From: Actinomycetes bacterium
Lineage (GTDB): Bacteria > Actinomycetota > Thermoleophilia > Solirubrobacterales > 70-9
NCBI GenBank assembly: GCA_023436605.1
Contig: JAEZIQ010000109.1
Coordinates: 1-21,822, forward strand
Length of the DNA: 21,822 bases
Reading direction: 5' to 3'
Shown here in pieces: positions 14,313 through 21,802 of the stretch (position 1 is the stretch's first letter; each line of letters starts with the position of its first letter). The notes beneath the pieces were generated by a model. It saw only the letters and a program-made list of their open reading frames with translations, was not told the origin of the DNA and searched no databases. Position numbers and translations under genes: made by a program.

Positions 14313-14345
14313 GGGAGGCGGCACGAAGCACGCCGCCTACTTACG
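14313..14345 (-). terminator. Hairpin 3' of tRNA-Met, partial relative of the two-hairpin repeat
   Basis: On the minus strand GGCGGC (14322-14317 side) and GCCGCC form a 6-bp stem with a 9-base GTGCTTCGT loop, followed by TCCCTTTCT, so it can terminate tRNA-Met. The order TAAGTA-GGCG-TGCTTCG-CCGCCTCCC matches hairpin 1 plus its TCCC tail in copies A and C, but hairpin 2 is missing. It may be a truncated copy or a chance likeness. It also lies between tRNA-Met and the convergent acyltransferase stop. Confidence 0.5.
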
Positions 14346-14348
14346 TCA

Positions 14349-14422
<74 letters not shown>

Positions 14423-14425
14423 GGG

Positions 14426-14453
14426 CGAGGACAAGTCCTCGAGGGGAAAGATA
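14426..14453 (-). promoter_or_regulatory. Candidate tRNA-Met promoter and leader palindrome
   Basis: TATCTT at 14453-14448 (minus) is a reasonable -10 box about 26 bases before the tRNA. Between them stands a near-perfect palindrome, CGAGGAC-TT-GTCCTCG (14441-14426), which would be transcribed as a 7-bp hairpin at the very 5' end of the precursor. No clear -35 is visible. Confidence 0.35.
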
Positions 14454-14481
14454 TTTCGACGGGCCCTCCAACGTCTGGTGA

Positions 14482-14572
14482 GGTGTCACGGGAAAGCTGC
14501 GTCACTCGGTAGCTAAGTCGTGACACCGGAGAGTGGGAGCGCCTTTTGTCTGGCAGCGGAGCCAGACTCCGG
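14482..14572. other. Structured spacer between HPt gene and tRNA-Met
   Basis: The spacer 14423-14607 has no credible gene. It holds a 9-bp perfect inverted repeat, GGTGTCACG (14482-14490) with CGTGACACC (14519-14527), then GTCTGG/CCAGAC (14548-14553/14562-14567), and CCGGAG/CTCCGG (14526-14531/14567-14572). The third pairing shares bases with the other two, so folds may be alternative. It could be the HPt terminator, an unrecognised small RNA, or protein-binding dyads. Confidence 0.4.
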
Positions 14573-14607
14573 TCGGCTGCCCGATCTGGTGCCTGGTGAC
14601 GCCAGAG

Positions 14608-14970
14608 TTACAGGGCGAAGAGCTGGGAGAGGCTGCGGCCGACGTCGGGCGGCTCTTCATCTCCGTTGGCCGCGGCCTTCACTCCTGACGCGAGAGCTTC
14701 CGCGGCCTCGGAAATCTGGCTGGCCCGGTTGGGGCGGATCTCGCCGGCCTTGGCGGCATCCGAGAGGTCCGACTCCATCAGTCCGGCCAGCTCGCCCAGG
14801 CGGCGGAGGCCGAGGGTCGAAGCGGTGCCGTGGAGAGCGTGGGCTTCCTGGCGGAGAGCCTCGAAGTCAGAGGTACCGGTGTCGAGACCGGTCGAGATCA
14901 CATCACAACGCTGACGTGCTTCCTTGGCGAAAGCAACGATCAGCTCGTTGTCTGACTTCTCCTCACTCAT
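14608..14970 (-). CDS. HPt-domain phosphotransfer protein, stand-alone
   Basis: HPt proteins relay phosphoryl groups between receiver domains. The 120-residue product is one four-helix-bundle domain. Its active-site helix reads EAHALHGTASTLGLRRLGELAGLME, so the phosphorylated histidine is H44 in the H-x-L-K-G motif, with lysine replaced by H47; GTASTLG follows as usual. The C-terminus is a second pair of helices and a short tail. ATG at 14970 has GAGGTG 4-5 bases upstream. No histidine kinase or response regulator is in the window, so its partners are encoded elsewhere. Divergent from the SDR gene across 144 bases (14971-15114), in which I see only the SDR ribosome binding site and no clear promoter box. 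Confidence 0.85.
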   Translation of the reverse strand: MSEEKSDNELIVAFAKEARQRCDVISTGLDTGTSDFEALRQEAHALHGTASTLGLRRLGELAGLMESDLSDAAKAGEIRPNRASQISEAAEALASGVKAAANGDEEPPDVGRSLSQLFAL

Positions 14971-15114
14971 GTTTCACCTCGATAGATGCGGACGAAAACG
15001 TGAATCGCGCGGTCCATTTTCCACATTTGTCGGGGACGATGCATACTCGCCATCCAACTCACCCCCTTGTGACATAGGCTCCCGCTGGTTTTCATCCTAC
15101 GGAACGGAGCGAGA

Positions 15115-15852
15115 GTGGCAAAGCGTGCGGCACTGGTTACTGGGGGTTCGGGAGGAATCGGACTGGCTATCGCGAGGCGTCTGGCGGAGAGCGGATATGC
15201 CGTCACCATCTCGGGTCGTCGCGAGGACAAACTGCTGAACGCGGCGGAACAGCTCGCTAATGACGACCTCAAAGTCGAAGCCGTCGTGGCCGACGTGACC
15301 AGCGAAGAGGCTGTGGTCGAACTGGTCGCCGAGCACAAGCGCCAGTGGGGCCGCCTCGACTGCCTGGTCAACAACGCCGGCGTCGGGATCGGCCAGCCTC
15401 TGAACGAGATCCAAACCAAGCATTTCGACCTTCAGATCGCGGTCAACCTGCGCGCCCTTGTGGTCGCGACCCGCGAGTCGGTGGACATGCTGAAGAAGGC
15501 CGGCGAGGAACACGGCAAGGCCCTGATCGTCAACCTCGCCTCGCTCGCCGCGGTCGAATCGCCGCCGTGGCTCTCGGTCTATGGCGCGACCAAGGCCGCC
15601 GTCGTCGGCTTCTCGAAGTCGACCCAGAAGGAACTGGTCGGTACCGGCGTTTCCGTGACCGCCCTTTGCCCCGGTTTCGTCGCGACCGACATGACCGAGT
15701 TCGCCCAGCAGGCTGTCCCGGCCGAGGAGATGATGCAGCCCGAGGACATGGCTGAAGCGGTCAGCTTCCTGCTCAAGGTGTCACCGGCCTGCGCGGTTCC
15801 CGAACTGATCATGAGCCGCCCGGTCGCCGGCCCCGACACCCAGGGGATGTAA
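15115..15852 (+). CDS. Short-chain dehydrogenase/reductase (SDR)
   Basis: A classical cytoplasmic SDR of 245 residues that should reduce a ketone or oxidise an alcohol with NAD(P). It has the cofactor motif TGGSGGIG (9-16), D60 after the Rossmann strand, NNAG (86-89), catalytic S143 (VNLASLAA), Y156 and K160 (YGATK), and PGFVATDM (186-193). R35-R36 after strand 2 favours NADP(H). GTG start at 15115 with GGAG 5 bases upstream. The stop is 6 bases before the glycosyltransferase start, so the two probably form an operon. The substrate cannot be told; both FabG-like and 3-hydroxyacid dehydrogenase roles are common for such proteins. Confidence 0.92.
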   Translation: MAKRAALVTGGSGGIGLAIARRLAESGYAVTISGRREDKLLNAAEQLANDDLKVEAVVADVTSEEAVVELVAEHKRQWGRLDCLVNNAGVGIGQPLNEIQTKHFDLQIAVNLRALVVATRESVDMLKKAGEEHGKALIVNLASLAAVESPPWLSVYGATKAAVVGFSKSTQKELVGTGVSVTALCPGFVATDMTEFAQQAVPAEEMMQPEDMAEAVSFLLKVSPACAVPELIMSRPVAGPDTQGM

Positions 15853-15858
15853 GCCGGC

Positions 15859-17052
15859 TTGCGCTGTCTGGTCGCCGCGTTCGGCGATCCCGGCCACGTT
15901 TTCCCCGCGGTCAGCCTCGCCCGCGCCCTGAAGGGCCGCGGCCATGAAGTCGTGGTCGAAACCTGGCCCCAGTGGCAGGAAGCGGTCGAAGGGGTCGGAC
16001 TGCGATTCGTCAGCGCCGACCAGTACCAGGTGTTCCCTCCCCCGCGCTCGGGATCCCCGGGCGCCGGTCAGGCCGCCGTCGCCCTGATGCCGCTGCTCGA
16101 GGAGTTCGAGCCGGACGTGGTCGTCAACGACATTCTCACCGTGGCCCCGGCGCTCGCCGCCGAGGCCTACGGCTGCGCCTGGGGCACTCTGATCCCGCAC
16201 ATCTATCCGGTGCAGGACAGCGGCATGCCGTTCTTCGCGATCGGTGCCCTGCCGCCCCGCACCCCGGTCGGCCGCCGGTTCTGGCGATTCACCGAGCGGG
16301 CGCTCCGCCGGGGGCTCGAGGGAGGCAGGGATGACCTCAACGCGCAGAGGAAGCTGGTCGGCCTGCCCCCGACCGAGCGCTTCCACGGCGGCACCAGTCC
16401 GGACCTGGCGATGGTCGCGACCTACCCCCAGCTCGAGTACTCCCGGGAATGGCCGGACTCGGTTCATGTAACCGGCCCGATGCCTTTCGAGATGCCCTTC
16501 GATGACGTCGAACTTCCCCCCGGCGAGGATCCGCTGATCCTGGTCGCGCCGAGCACCTCCCAGGACCCCGACAACCACCTGGTCCGCTCGGCGCTAGCGG
16601 CGCTCGGCGACCAGCCGGTCCGGGTCGTCGCCACCACGAACCGGGTCGTGCCCAGCCACCCGATCGAAGTCCCGCGGAACGCCGTGCTGGTCGACTGGCT
16701 GAGCTACTCGCAGCTGATGCCACTTTCCGCCCTGGTGATCTGTCACGGCGGTCACGGCACGGTCGCCCGCGCGCTGGCCGAGGGCGTGCCGGTGCTCACC
16801 TGCCCGGCGGCCGGTGACATGAACGAGACCGCTGCCCGGATCACCTGGGCCGAGGTCGGCCGATCGATTCGCTGGAGCCTGACCGGCCCCCGTTCCCTGC
16901 GCTGGGCGGTGGCCGAGGTCCTCGGCGAGCCGCTCTACCGGGTCAGAGCCGGCCAGATCGCCGCCTGGGACAAGACGCATGACGGACCGACCCGGGGCGC
17001 GGAGCTGGTCGAAGGGCTGGTCGCTGCCGGGAAGGGTCCCGAAAGCGACTGA
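15859..17052 (+). CDS. GT1 family glycosyltransferase (UGT/MGT-like)
   Basis: GT-B fold transferase of 397 residues that moves a sugar from a nucleotide donor to a small molecule or lipid. The N-terminal acceptor domain opens MRCLVAAFGDPGHVFPAVSLARAL with the catalytic-type H13. The C-terminal donor domain has LVDWLSYSQLMPLSALVICHGGHGT (about 277-301), then ALAEGVPVLTCPAAGDMNETAARI, where HGGHGT (296-301) and the DMNETA segment replace the HGG.GT...DQ.xNA pattern of family members. TTG start at 15859, 6 bases after the SDR stop. Polyene/macrolide or glycolipid acceptors are possible; none can be chosen. The last codon and stop run into a strong hairpin. Confidence 0.9.
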   Translation: MRCLVAAFGDPGHVFPAVSLARALKGRGHEVVVETWPQWQEAVEGVGLRFVSADQYQVFPPPRSGSPGAGQAAVALMPLLEEFEPDVVVNDILTVAPALAAEAYGCAWGTLIPHIYPVQDSGMPFFAIGALPPRTPVGRRFWRFTERALRRGLEGGRDDLNAQRKLVGLPPTERFHGGTSPDLAMVATYPQLEYSREWPDSVHVTGPMPFEMPFDDVELPPGEDPLILVAPSTSQDPDNHLVRSALAALGDQPVRVVATTNRVVPSHPIEVPRNAVLVDWLSYSQLMPLSALVICHGGHGTVARALAEGVPVLTCPAAGDMNETAARITWAEVGRSIRWSLTGPRSLRWAVAEVLGEPLYRVRAGQIAAWDKTHDGPTRGAELVEGLVAAGKGPESD

Positions 17053-17080
17053 GTCCGCGCCGGGTTCCGGGCGGACTCAG
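17049..17080. terminator. Hairpin between glycosyltransferase and tRNA-Asn
   Basis: CTGAGTCCGC (17049-17058) pairs perfectly with GCGGACTCAG (17071-17080), 10 bp, and the 12-base loop can close a further CCGG-GTT-CCGG. The stem includes the glycosyltransferase stop codon. It separates convergent genes and lies 4 bases past the tRNA-Asn 3' end, so it can serve both strands. It has no T-run, as in many actinobacterial terminators. Confidence 0.65.
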
Positions 17081-17084
17081 GTGA

Positions 17085-17157
17085 CTCGGGGGGGCGGACT
17101 CGAACCGCCAACCCTCTGATTAACAGTCAGATGCTCTACCGATTGAGCTACCCCCGA
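17085..17157 (-). tRNA. tRNA-Asn (anticodon GTT)
   Basis: The 73-base minus-strand sequence begins TCGGGGGTAGCTCAATCGG, has an anticodon loop CTGTTAA (anticodon GTT) closed by CTGA-type stem pairs, the T arm GGCGGTTCGAGTCCGCC and a 7-bp acceptor TCGGGGG/CCCCCGA, with discriminator G, as expected for Asn. No CCA is encoded. A possible -10 box TAGGCT stands at 17175-17170. Confidence 0.96.
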
Positions 17158-17204
17158 TCGCGGACGATCAGCCTACCGAAAGATGGCCCGGTCCAGACGG
17201 CCGG

Positions 17205-19001
17205 TCAGGTGGCCGGCTCCCCCGCCCCGGCCTTCCGCAGCTGTTCGACCAGTTCGGAGCGGCGACGACTAAGTTCCGCCCGCCGGCCGGCATCGCCTGC
17301 CCGGGCGGCCTCGGAGATCTCGTCCTCCAGCGCTGCAACTTCGAGTTCCATGTAATTGCGGCCGATCGAACCGGTCCCGACCAGGTCCGGATCCGCCCGG
17401 GCGACCAGCGCGGCGATCATCTTCTGCAGCTCGCGGTCCTCGGGATCGAGCCCGGTCGCCGGGTCTTCGAGATGACCCTTGAGCCAATCCACGGTGCGCT
17501 CCATTAGCGGCGAGCTCAGGTGTCGGCTGTCGAGTTTCTCGAGCCACGGTTTGCCCTCATCGGGCCGGGCCACGCACATCGCAAGCAGCCAGCGCTCGGT
17601 TCGTTCCCGCCGCGAGAGGACGGCCGGTCGCGGCTGCGGCGGGGCCTCGGCTTCGGGCTGCTGCGGAGAGCTGCGCTGAGCCTGTGGCTGCGGCTGGACT
17701 TCACCAGTCTCGACTCGCCCGATAACCACGCTCGAATCGATCTGAAGTCGTTCCGTGACCCGCCTGATTAGTTCCTGGCGGATAGCTCCCGGGGGGATAC
17801 TGGCCAGCACGGGGGCGGCTTCGGTAAGACCACGGTCGCGGTCCCGCGGTGAGGCCGTGTCGACCCCGGCCAGAATCAGGTCGATCTGGAACTCGGCCAG
17901 ATCGACGGCCCCTTCCACCAGTTCGCGGAAACGGTTGGCGCCGCCCTCCGGGGTCACCATCTCGGCCGGATCGATTCCCTCCGGCATCGCCGCCACCCGG
18001 ATTTCCAGGCGCCGGCCGGCGGCCACTTCCTGGGCCCGCAACATCGCTTTCTGGCCGGCCGCATCGGCGTCGAGGGCGAGCACGACCGTATTTACGACCG
18101 CCGAGAGCTGGGCGACCTGCTGCTCGGTGAGGGCCGTTCCCATGATGCCGACCGATTCGGTCAGTCCGGCCTGATGGAGCGCGATCACGTCGGTGTATCC
18201 CTCGACCAGGATCGCCCGGTCGGCCTTTGCCATCGAGGCTCTGGCCCGGTCGATCCCGTAGAGGATCTCGCTCTTGTGGAAGAGCTCGTTCTCGGCCGTG
18301 TTGATGTATTTGGCGCCCTGCTGGTCGCGCATCGCCCGGGCCCCGAAACCGACCGCGCGACCCCGGCCGTCTCGGATCGGGAAGGTGATCCGCTCGCGAA
18401 AGCGGTCGTAGTAGCCGCCGTTTCGGCCTTTCTGGGCGAGACCGGCCCGTTCCAGCTCGTTTACCTTGAAACCGGCCCGCTGGCTGCGAACGAGGAGCGT
18501 GTCCCAAGCGCTGGGGGCATAGCCCACTCCGAAATCCTTGAGGATCTCTTCGCCGAGTCCCCGGCCGGCCAGGTAGTCGCGAGCCTTCTTCGCCTCGTCG
18601 GCGGTCTGGAAAAAGTTTGCGTAGAAAGCGCCGGCGCGGTCCATCAGTTCGGTCAGGCGTTCGCGCTCCTTGCGCCTCTGCGCGGCCCGGGGATCTTCTT
18701 CCTCCCGCTTCAGCTCCACCCCGTATCGCTCGGCGAGGCTCTCAAGTGCGGTCGGGAAGTCGACGTTCTGGGTGCTCATTACGAACTCGAAGAGGTCACC
18801 GCCCACCCCGCAGCCGAAGCAGTGGTAGAGCTTCTCGGTCGCGTTGACCGAGAATGAGGGTGAACGCTCCTCGTGGAACGGGCAGAGACCCATGTAGCGG
18901 CCGCCACCGGCCCGCTTGAGGTCGGTCTGGGCGGAGACGATCTCCACCATGTCCGCCGCCGCGCGAACCTGCTCCTTCGTCTCGTCAGTGAACTTCGACA
19001 T
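17205..19001 (-). CDS. dnaG: DNA primase DnaG
   Basis: Synthesises RNA primers at the replication fork. The 598-residue product has the CHC2 zinc finger with C40, H43, C61 and C64 (GLCPFHEERSPSF...YHCFGCGVGGD), the RNA-polymerase domain with RERITFPIRDGRGRAVGFGAR (about 202-222), and the TOPRIM site with E268 (VEGYTDV) and D311/D313 (LALDADAAG). A linker rich in Gln/Pro/Ala (about 430-462) leads to the helicase-binding C-terminal domain. ATG at 19001 gives a canonical MSKFTDETKEQVRAAADMVEIVS start; TAGACT stands 8 bases upstream. It follows dgt after 18 bases, a common dgt-dnaG pair. sigA, often next, is not here; tRNA-Asn is. Confidence 0.97.
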   Translation of the reverse strand: MSKFTDETKEQVRAAADMVEIVSAQTDLKRAGGGRYMGLCPFHEERSPSFSVNATEKLYHCFGCGVGGDLFEFVMSTQNVDFPTALESLAERYGVELKREEEDPRAAQRRKERERLTELMDRAGAFYANFFQTADEAKKARDYLAGRGLGEEILKDFGVGYAPSAWDTLLVRSQRAGFKVNELERAGLAQKGRNGGYYDRFRERITFPIRDGRGRAVGFGARAMRDQQGAKYINTAENELFHKSEILYGIDRARASMAKADRAILVEGYTDVIALHQAGLTESVGIMGTALTEQQVAQLSAVVNTVVLALDADAAGQKAMLRAQEVAAGRRLEIRVAAMPEGIDPAEMVTPEGGANRFRELVEGAVDLAEFQIDLILAGVDTASPRDRDRGLTEAAPVLASIPPGAIRQELIRRVTERLQIDSSVVIGRVETGEVQPQPQAQRSSPQQPEAEAPPQPRPAVLSRRERTERWLLAMCVARPDEGKPWLEKLDSRHLSSPLMERTVDWLKGHLEDPATGLDPEDRELQKMIAALVARADPDLVGTGSIGRNYMELEVAALEDEISEAARAGDAGRRAELSRRRSELVEQLRKAGAGEPAT

Positions 19002-19019
19002 CCCAAGCGAGTCTAAGGC

Positions 19020-20072
19020 TCAGAACCTTGAACCCTCTGGAACGTAGATCGCCGTGTAGTGGGCGATGCAGTAACGGTCGGTCATTCCGGCGAGGAGGTC
19101 GGTCACCCGCTGGACCTCGTCGGCCGCCGGATCGAGTTCCGGAACCTCGTCGATCCGCTCGAGGTAGTGCTCGAAAAGCGCCCGGATCACGCCGTGGACC
19201 CGGTCGTGGTCACGCCGGGCCTCCTCGCCGAGATACACGTTGTCGAACATGAATTTGCGCAGGCGCAGCATCGCCATCCCCATGTGTTCCGACTGGCGGA
19301 TCTCATCCGCGTCCTGGGACTGCTCGACGATGTCCTTGACCAGGGAGTCGATCCGGCTGGCACCGGTCGGTCCGAGCAGGGCGATCTCCTCGCCGGGCAG
19401 ATCTCCGGCGGCGAGGATTCCCGCCCGGAGCGCGTCGTCGATGTCGTGGTTGATGTAGGCCACCCGGTCGACCAACCGTACGATCTGCCCTTCGAGCGAT
19501 TCGCTCTTGACCGGGCCCGTGTGCTTGAGAATTCCCTCCCGAACCGGCTGGTTCAGGTTGAGGCCGCGCCCCTCTCGCTCCAGCACGTCGACAACCCTCA
19601 GTGAGTGCTGGTTGTGCTTGAAGCCGGGACCCCCGTGCGCCCGGCTCGCCTCGTCGAGGGCCTGCTCACCGATGTGGCCGAAGGGCGGATGGCCGAGGTC
19701 ATGAGCGAGGCCGATCGCCTCGGTCAGATCCTCGTTCAGCCGGAGGGCCCGAGCCACCGTTCGGGCGATACCGGTCGTTTCCAACGTGTGGGTGAGCCGG
19801 GTCCGGTAGTGATCGCCTTCCGGGGCGATGAAAACCTGGGTCTTGTGCATCAGTCGCCGAAAAGACTTGCTGTGGACGATCCGGTCCCGGTCCCGTTGGA
19901 AGGGAGTCCGCCACTGGCTGTCGGGTTCCGGCACGGCGCGGTCGGCTGGGTAGGAGCGGATCGCCCTCTGGCTAAGGAACTGTTCCTCACGCACGCTGGT
20001 CAGCTTCTCGAAATCGCTGTCGGGGCCGTCCCCGGCCCTTCCCGGATGGCTCGTCGCCTCGGGGGTACTCAT
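19020..20072 (-). CDS. dgt: Deoxyguanosinetriphosphate triphosphohydrolase-like protein
   Basis: HD-domain dNTPase that removes triphosphate from dGTP or other dNTPs. From the ATG at 20072 the product is 350 residues. It has RDRDRIVHSKSFRRLMHKTQVF (about 61-80), metal ligands H95 (RLTHTLE), H124-D125 (LAHDLGHPPFGHIGE) and D210 (DRVAYINHDIDD), plus GFKHNQHSLRVV and an alpha-helical C-terminus. The start was chosen because it overlaps the recO stop as ATGA and because the open frame upstream, to 20324, is only antisense-like sequence inside recO. It precedes dnaG by 18 bases. Like most non-enteric members it is annotated dGTPase-like; actual substrate is untested. Confidence 0.95.
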   Translation of the reverse strand: MSTPEATSHPGRAGDGPDSDFEKLTSVREEQFLSQRAIRSYPADRAVPEPDSQWRTPFQRDRDRIVHSKSFRRLMHKTQVFIAPEGDHYRTRLTHTLETTGIARTVARALRLNEDLTEAIGLAHDLGHPPFGHIGEQALDEASRAHGGPGFKHNQHSLRVVDVLEREGRGLNLNQPVREGILKHTGPVKSESLEGQIVRLVDRVAYINHDIDDALRAGILAAGDLPGEEIALLGPTGASRIDSLVKDIVEQSQDADEIRQSEHMGMAMLRLRKFMFDNVYLGEEARRDHDRVHGVIRALFEHYLERIDEVPELDPAADEVQRVTDLLAGMTDRYCIAHYTAIYVPEGSRF

Positions 20073-20809
20073 GCGACCAGCCTTTCCTCGGGCCGCGGAA
20101 GACGAACGTGGGCGTGATGCTCGAGGGTTTCGTTGACGGCCCTGCCCGCCTGCCGGATCGCGGCCGGACTGCCGGTCGGAACGTCGGCCAGCGGCCGTCC
20201 GAGCGAATTGACCATGAAGAGATGGGCTTCCTCCGAAAAAGGAAAGGAGCCGGCCTCGCAGGTCGGGCAGACGACCCCGCCAGCGGCCCCGGAGAAAGCG
20301 GTCATGTGATCGCTCGCCCCACACCGTGAGCAGCCCGAAAGCTCGGGAGAGAAACCGGCTGCCAGGGCCAGTTTCAGCCGGAAGGCGACCATGCCCGCCG
20401 CCGAGGCGACCGGACCCTCGGGGTCGGCATCGACCAGTTCGAGGTAGCGGCAGAGCAGGTTGTAGGCCGGTTCGTTCGGTTCCTCCACCCCGTCGAGGAG
20501 ACGCAGGACTCCCCCGCAGGCGTCGGCTGCGGCGGCGATCCCCTGGCCGCTCGCCCGAAGCCCGGGAAAGCCGTTGATCGTCTCGGCCGAGGTGACCGTG
20601 TGCAGGTCCCCGCGGCTCCGGTACAGGACCAGGGTCAGCCGGAAGAACGGTTCGAGTCGGCCTCCGAAGCGGGAGCGCGGTTTGCGGACTCCTTTGGCAA
20701 TCGCCCCGAGGCGGCCGTACTCGCGGGTGTAGAGATGAAGGATCCGGTCGGCCTCACCGAACCGAATCGATCTCAACACCACGGCTTCTGTCTTGAAATT
20801 TCTGGACAT
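20069..20809 (-). CDS. recO: DNA repair protein RecO
   Basis: RecO anneals single strands and loads RecA with RecR in the RecFOR pathway. With the ATG at 20809 the protein is 246 residues and begins MSRNFKTEAVVLRSIRFGEADRILHLYT, the typical RecO N-terminal OB fold; the open frame to a GTG at 20854 adds 15 residues unlike the family. The C-terminal helical domain carries a zinc site, C160-x2-C163 (SGCSRCGA) and C181-x2-C184 (VVCPTCEAG). GGAG stands 4 bases before the ATG. It overlaps dgt by 4 bases (ATGA) and follows fpg, separated by a 102-base spacer that contains a hairpin. Confidence 0.95.
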   Translation of the reverse strand: MSRNFKTEAVVLRSIRFGEADRILHLYTREYGRLGAIAKGVRKPRSRFGGRLEPFFRLTLVLYRSRGDLHTVTSAETINGFPGLRASGQGIAAAADACGGVLRLLDGVEEPNEPAYNLLCRYLELVDADPEGPVASAAGMVAFRLKLALAAGFSPELSGCSRCGASDHMTAFSGAAGGVVCPTCEAGSFPFSEEAHLFMVNSLGRPLADVPTGSPAAIRQAGRAVNETLEHHAHVRLPRPEERLVA

Positions 20810-20823
20810 CTGGCTCCGTAAAT

Positions 20824-20848
20824 GGTGTCGCCCGGATCGGACGACGCC
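20824..20848 (-). terminator. Hairpin between fpg and recO
   Basis: GGTGTCG (20824-20830) pairs with CGACGCC (20842-20848), with one wobble, and the loop closes CCG-GAT-CGG. On the minus strand it is followed by ATTT before the recO ribosome binding site. It could terminate or attenuate between fpg and recO. Confidence 0.4.
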
Positions 20849-20911
20849 TGACACAAACCTAAGGGTTGGCGGGACCGGGCTCGCCCCGATGCTCGTCGGC
20901 GCCCGCCGCGG

Positions 20912-21802
20912 CTACTTGCGGCGTTTCGGTTTGCGCCGGAGCCGGACCTGGCAGGTGGGACAGAAATAGGTCGAACGACCGCCGACCACAATCCGCTGGA
21001 TCTCGCCCCCGCAGGTCACGCATTCCTCGCCTTCGCGACGGTGGACCAGGAACTCGTTCTGCATCGCTCCCTGTTCACCCCGGGCGTCGCGGTAGTCGTC
21101 GATTGACGCTCCCCCGAGGTCGAGGCCGCGTTCGAGTGCCTCGACCACCCCGTCCCGGAGCGCGACGTGATGTTCCGGCTTCATCGACCCGCCGGGCGTG
21201 AGCGGGTGAAGCCGGGCCCGGAAGAGCGCCTCATCGGCGTAGATGTTGCCGACCCCGACCACTCCTTTCTGATCGAGCAGGAACGATTTGAGTGGGCCGG
21301 TCCGTCCGGCGGTCATCGCCGCCATCGCCTCGACCGTGAAGTCGTCGGAGAGCGGTTCGACCCCGAGCCGGGAGGCGAAGTAGGTCTCGAGGTCTTCGGC
21401 GCCAGCGACGAAGCCGCGACCGAACCGCCGCGGATCGGCGAAGCGGAGCTCGCCCCCGTCATCGAGGACGAAGCGGGCCTTGAGGTGCTTCTCGGTCTTG
21501 TCGGCAGCGTAGATCCGGGCGTCGCCGGGATTCTCGCTTCCGTCAGGGGCAAGCAGGACCAGGGAACCGGTCATCCGCAGGTGGATCACCACGGTGTTGC
21601 CGTCATCCAGCTCGAGCAGCAGATACTTCCCGCGCCTGCCCACGTCGACGATCTCCCGACCGTTCACCGCCCGCTCGAAGTTGCCGGGCAGCTCGGGCTT
21701 CGTGAAGTAGTCGTCGAGCACCTCGACCACTTCGATCACCCGGCCGTTCAGGTCGGGCTCGAGCTGACGGCGAATCGTCTCGACTTCAGGAAGCTCAGGC
21801 AC
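20912..21802 (-). CDS. mutM: Formamidopyrimidine-DNA glycosylase (Fpg/MutM)
   Basis: Bifunctional glycosylase/AP lyase that removes 8-oxoguanine and Fapy lesions. The 296-residue product keeps the catalytic N-terminus after Met removal, P2-E3 in MPELPEVETI, K59 in GRRGKYLLLELDDG, HLRMTGS (74-80), GVGNIYADEALF, and the zinc finger C261-x2-C264...C281-x2-C284 with R276 (GGRSTYFCPTC). A basic tail follows the finger (LRRKPKRRK). GTG start at 21802, preceded by TAGAAC and six bases. The usual first residues leave no doubt on the start. Next downstream is recO. The gene feeding in from upstream is outside the window. Confidence 0.97.
   Translation of the reverse strand: MPELPEVETIRRQLEPDLNGRVIEVVEVLDDYFTKPELPGNFERAVNGREIVDVGRRGKYLLLELDDGNTVVIHLRMTGSLVLLAPDGSENPGDARIYAADKTEKHLKARFVLDDGGELRFADPRRFGRGFVAGAEDLETYFASRLGVEPLSDDFTVEAMAAMTAGRTGPLKSFLLDQKGVVGVGNIYADEALFRARLHPLTPGGSMKPEHHVALRDGVVEALERGLDLGGASIDDYRDARGEQGAMQNEFLVHRREGEECVTCGGEIQRIVVGGRSTYFCPTCQVRLRRKPKRRK

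Noticed and set aside
14520..15077. 185-codon plus-strand open frame over the structured spacer and HPt gene
   Set aside because: Mostly antisense to the HPt gene, which has a real motif; composition is shadow-like.
15781..16578. 265-codon minus-strand open frame
   Set aside because: Antisense to the glycosyltransferase, shadow composition.
20073..20324. N-terminal extension of Dgt
   Set aside because: It overlaps recO in another frame and is Arg/Gly/Ser-rich; the ATGA overlap start is better.
20810..20854. N-terminal extension of RecO
   Set aside because: It precedes the family's normal start and crosses the hairpin.
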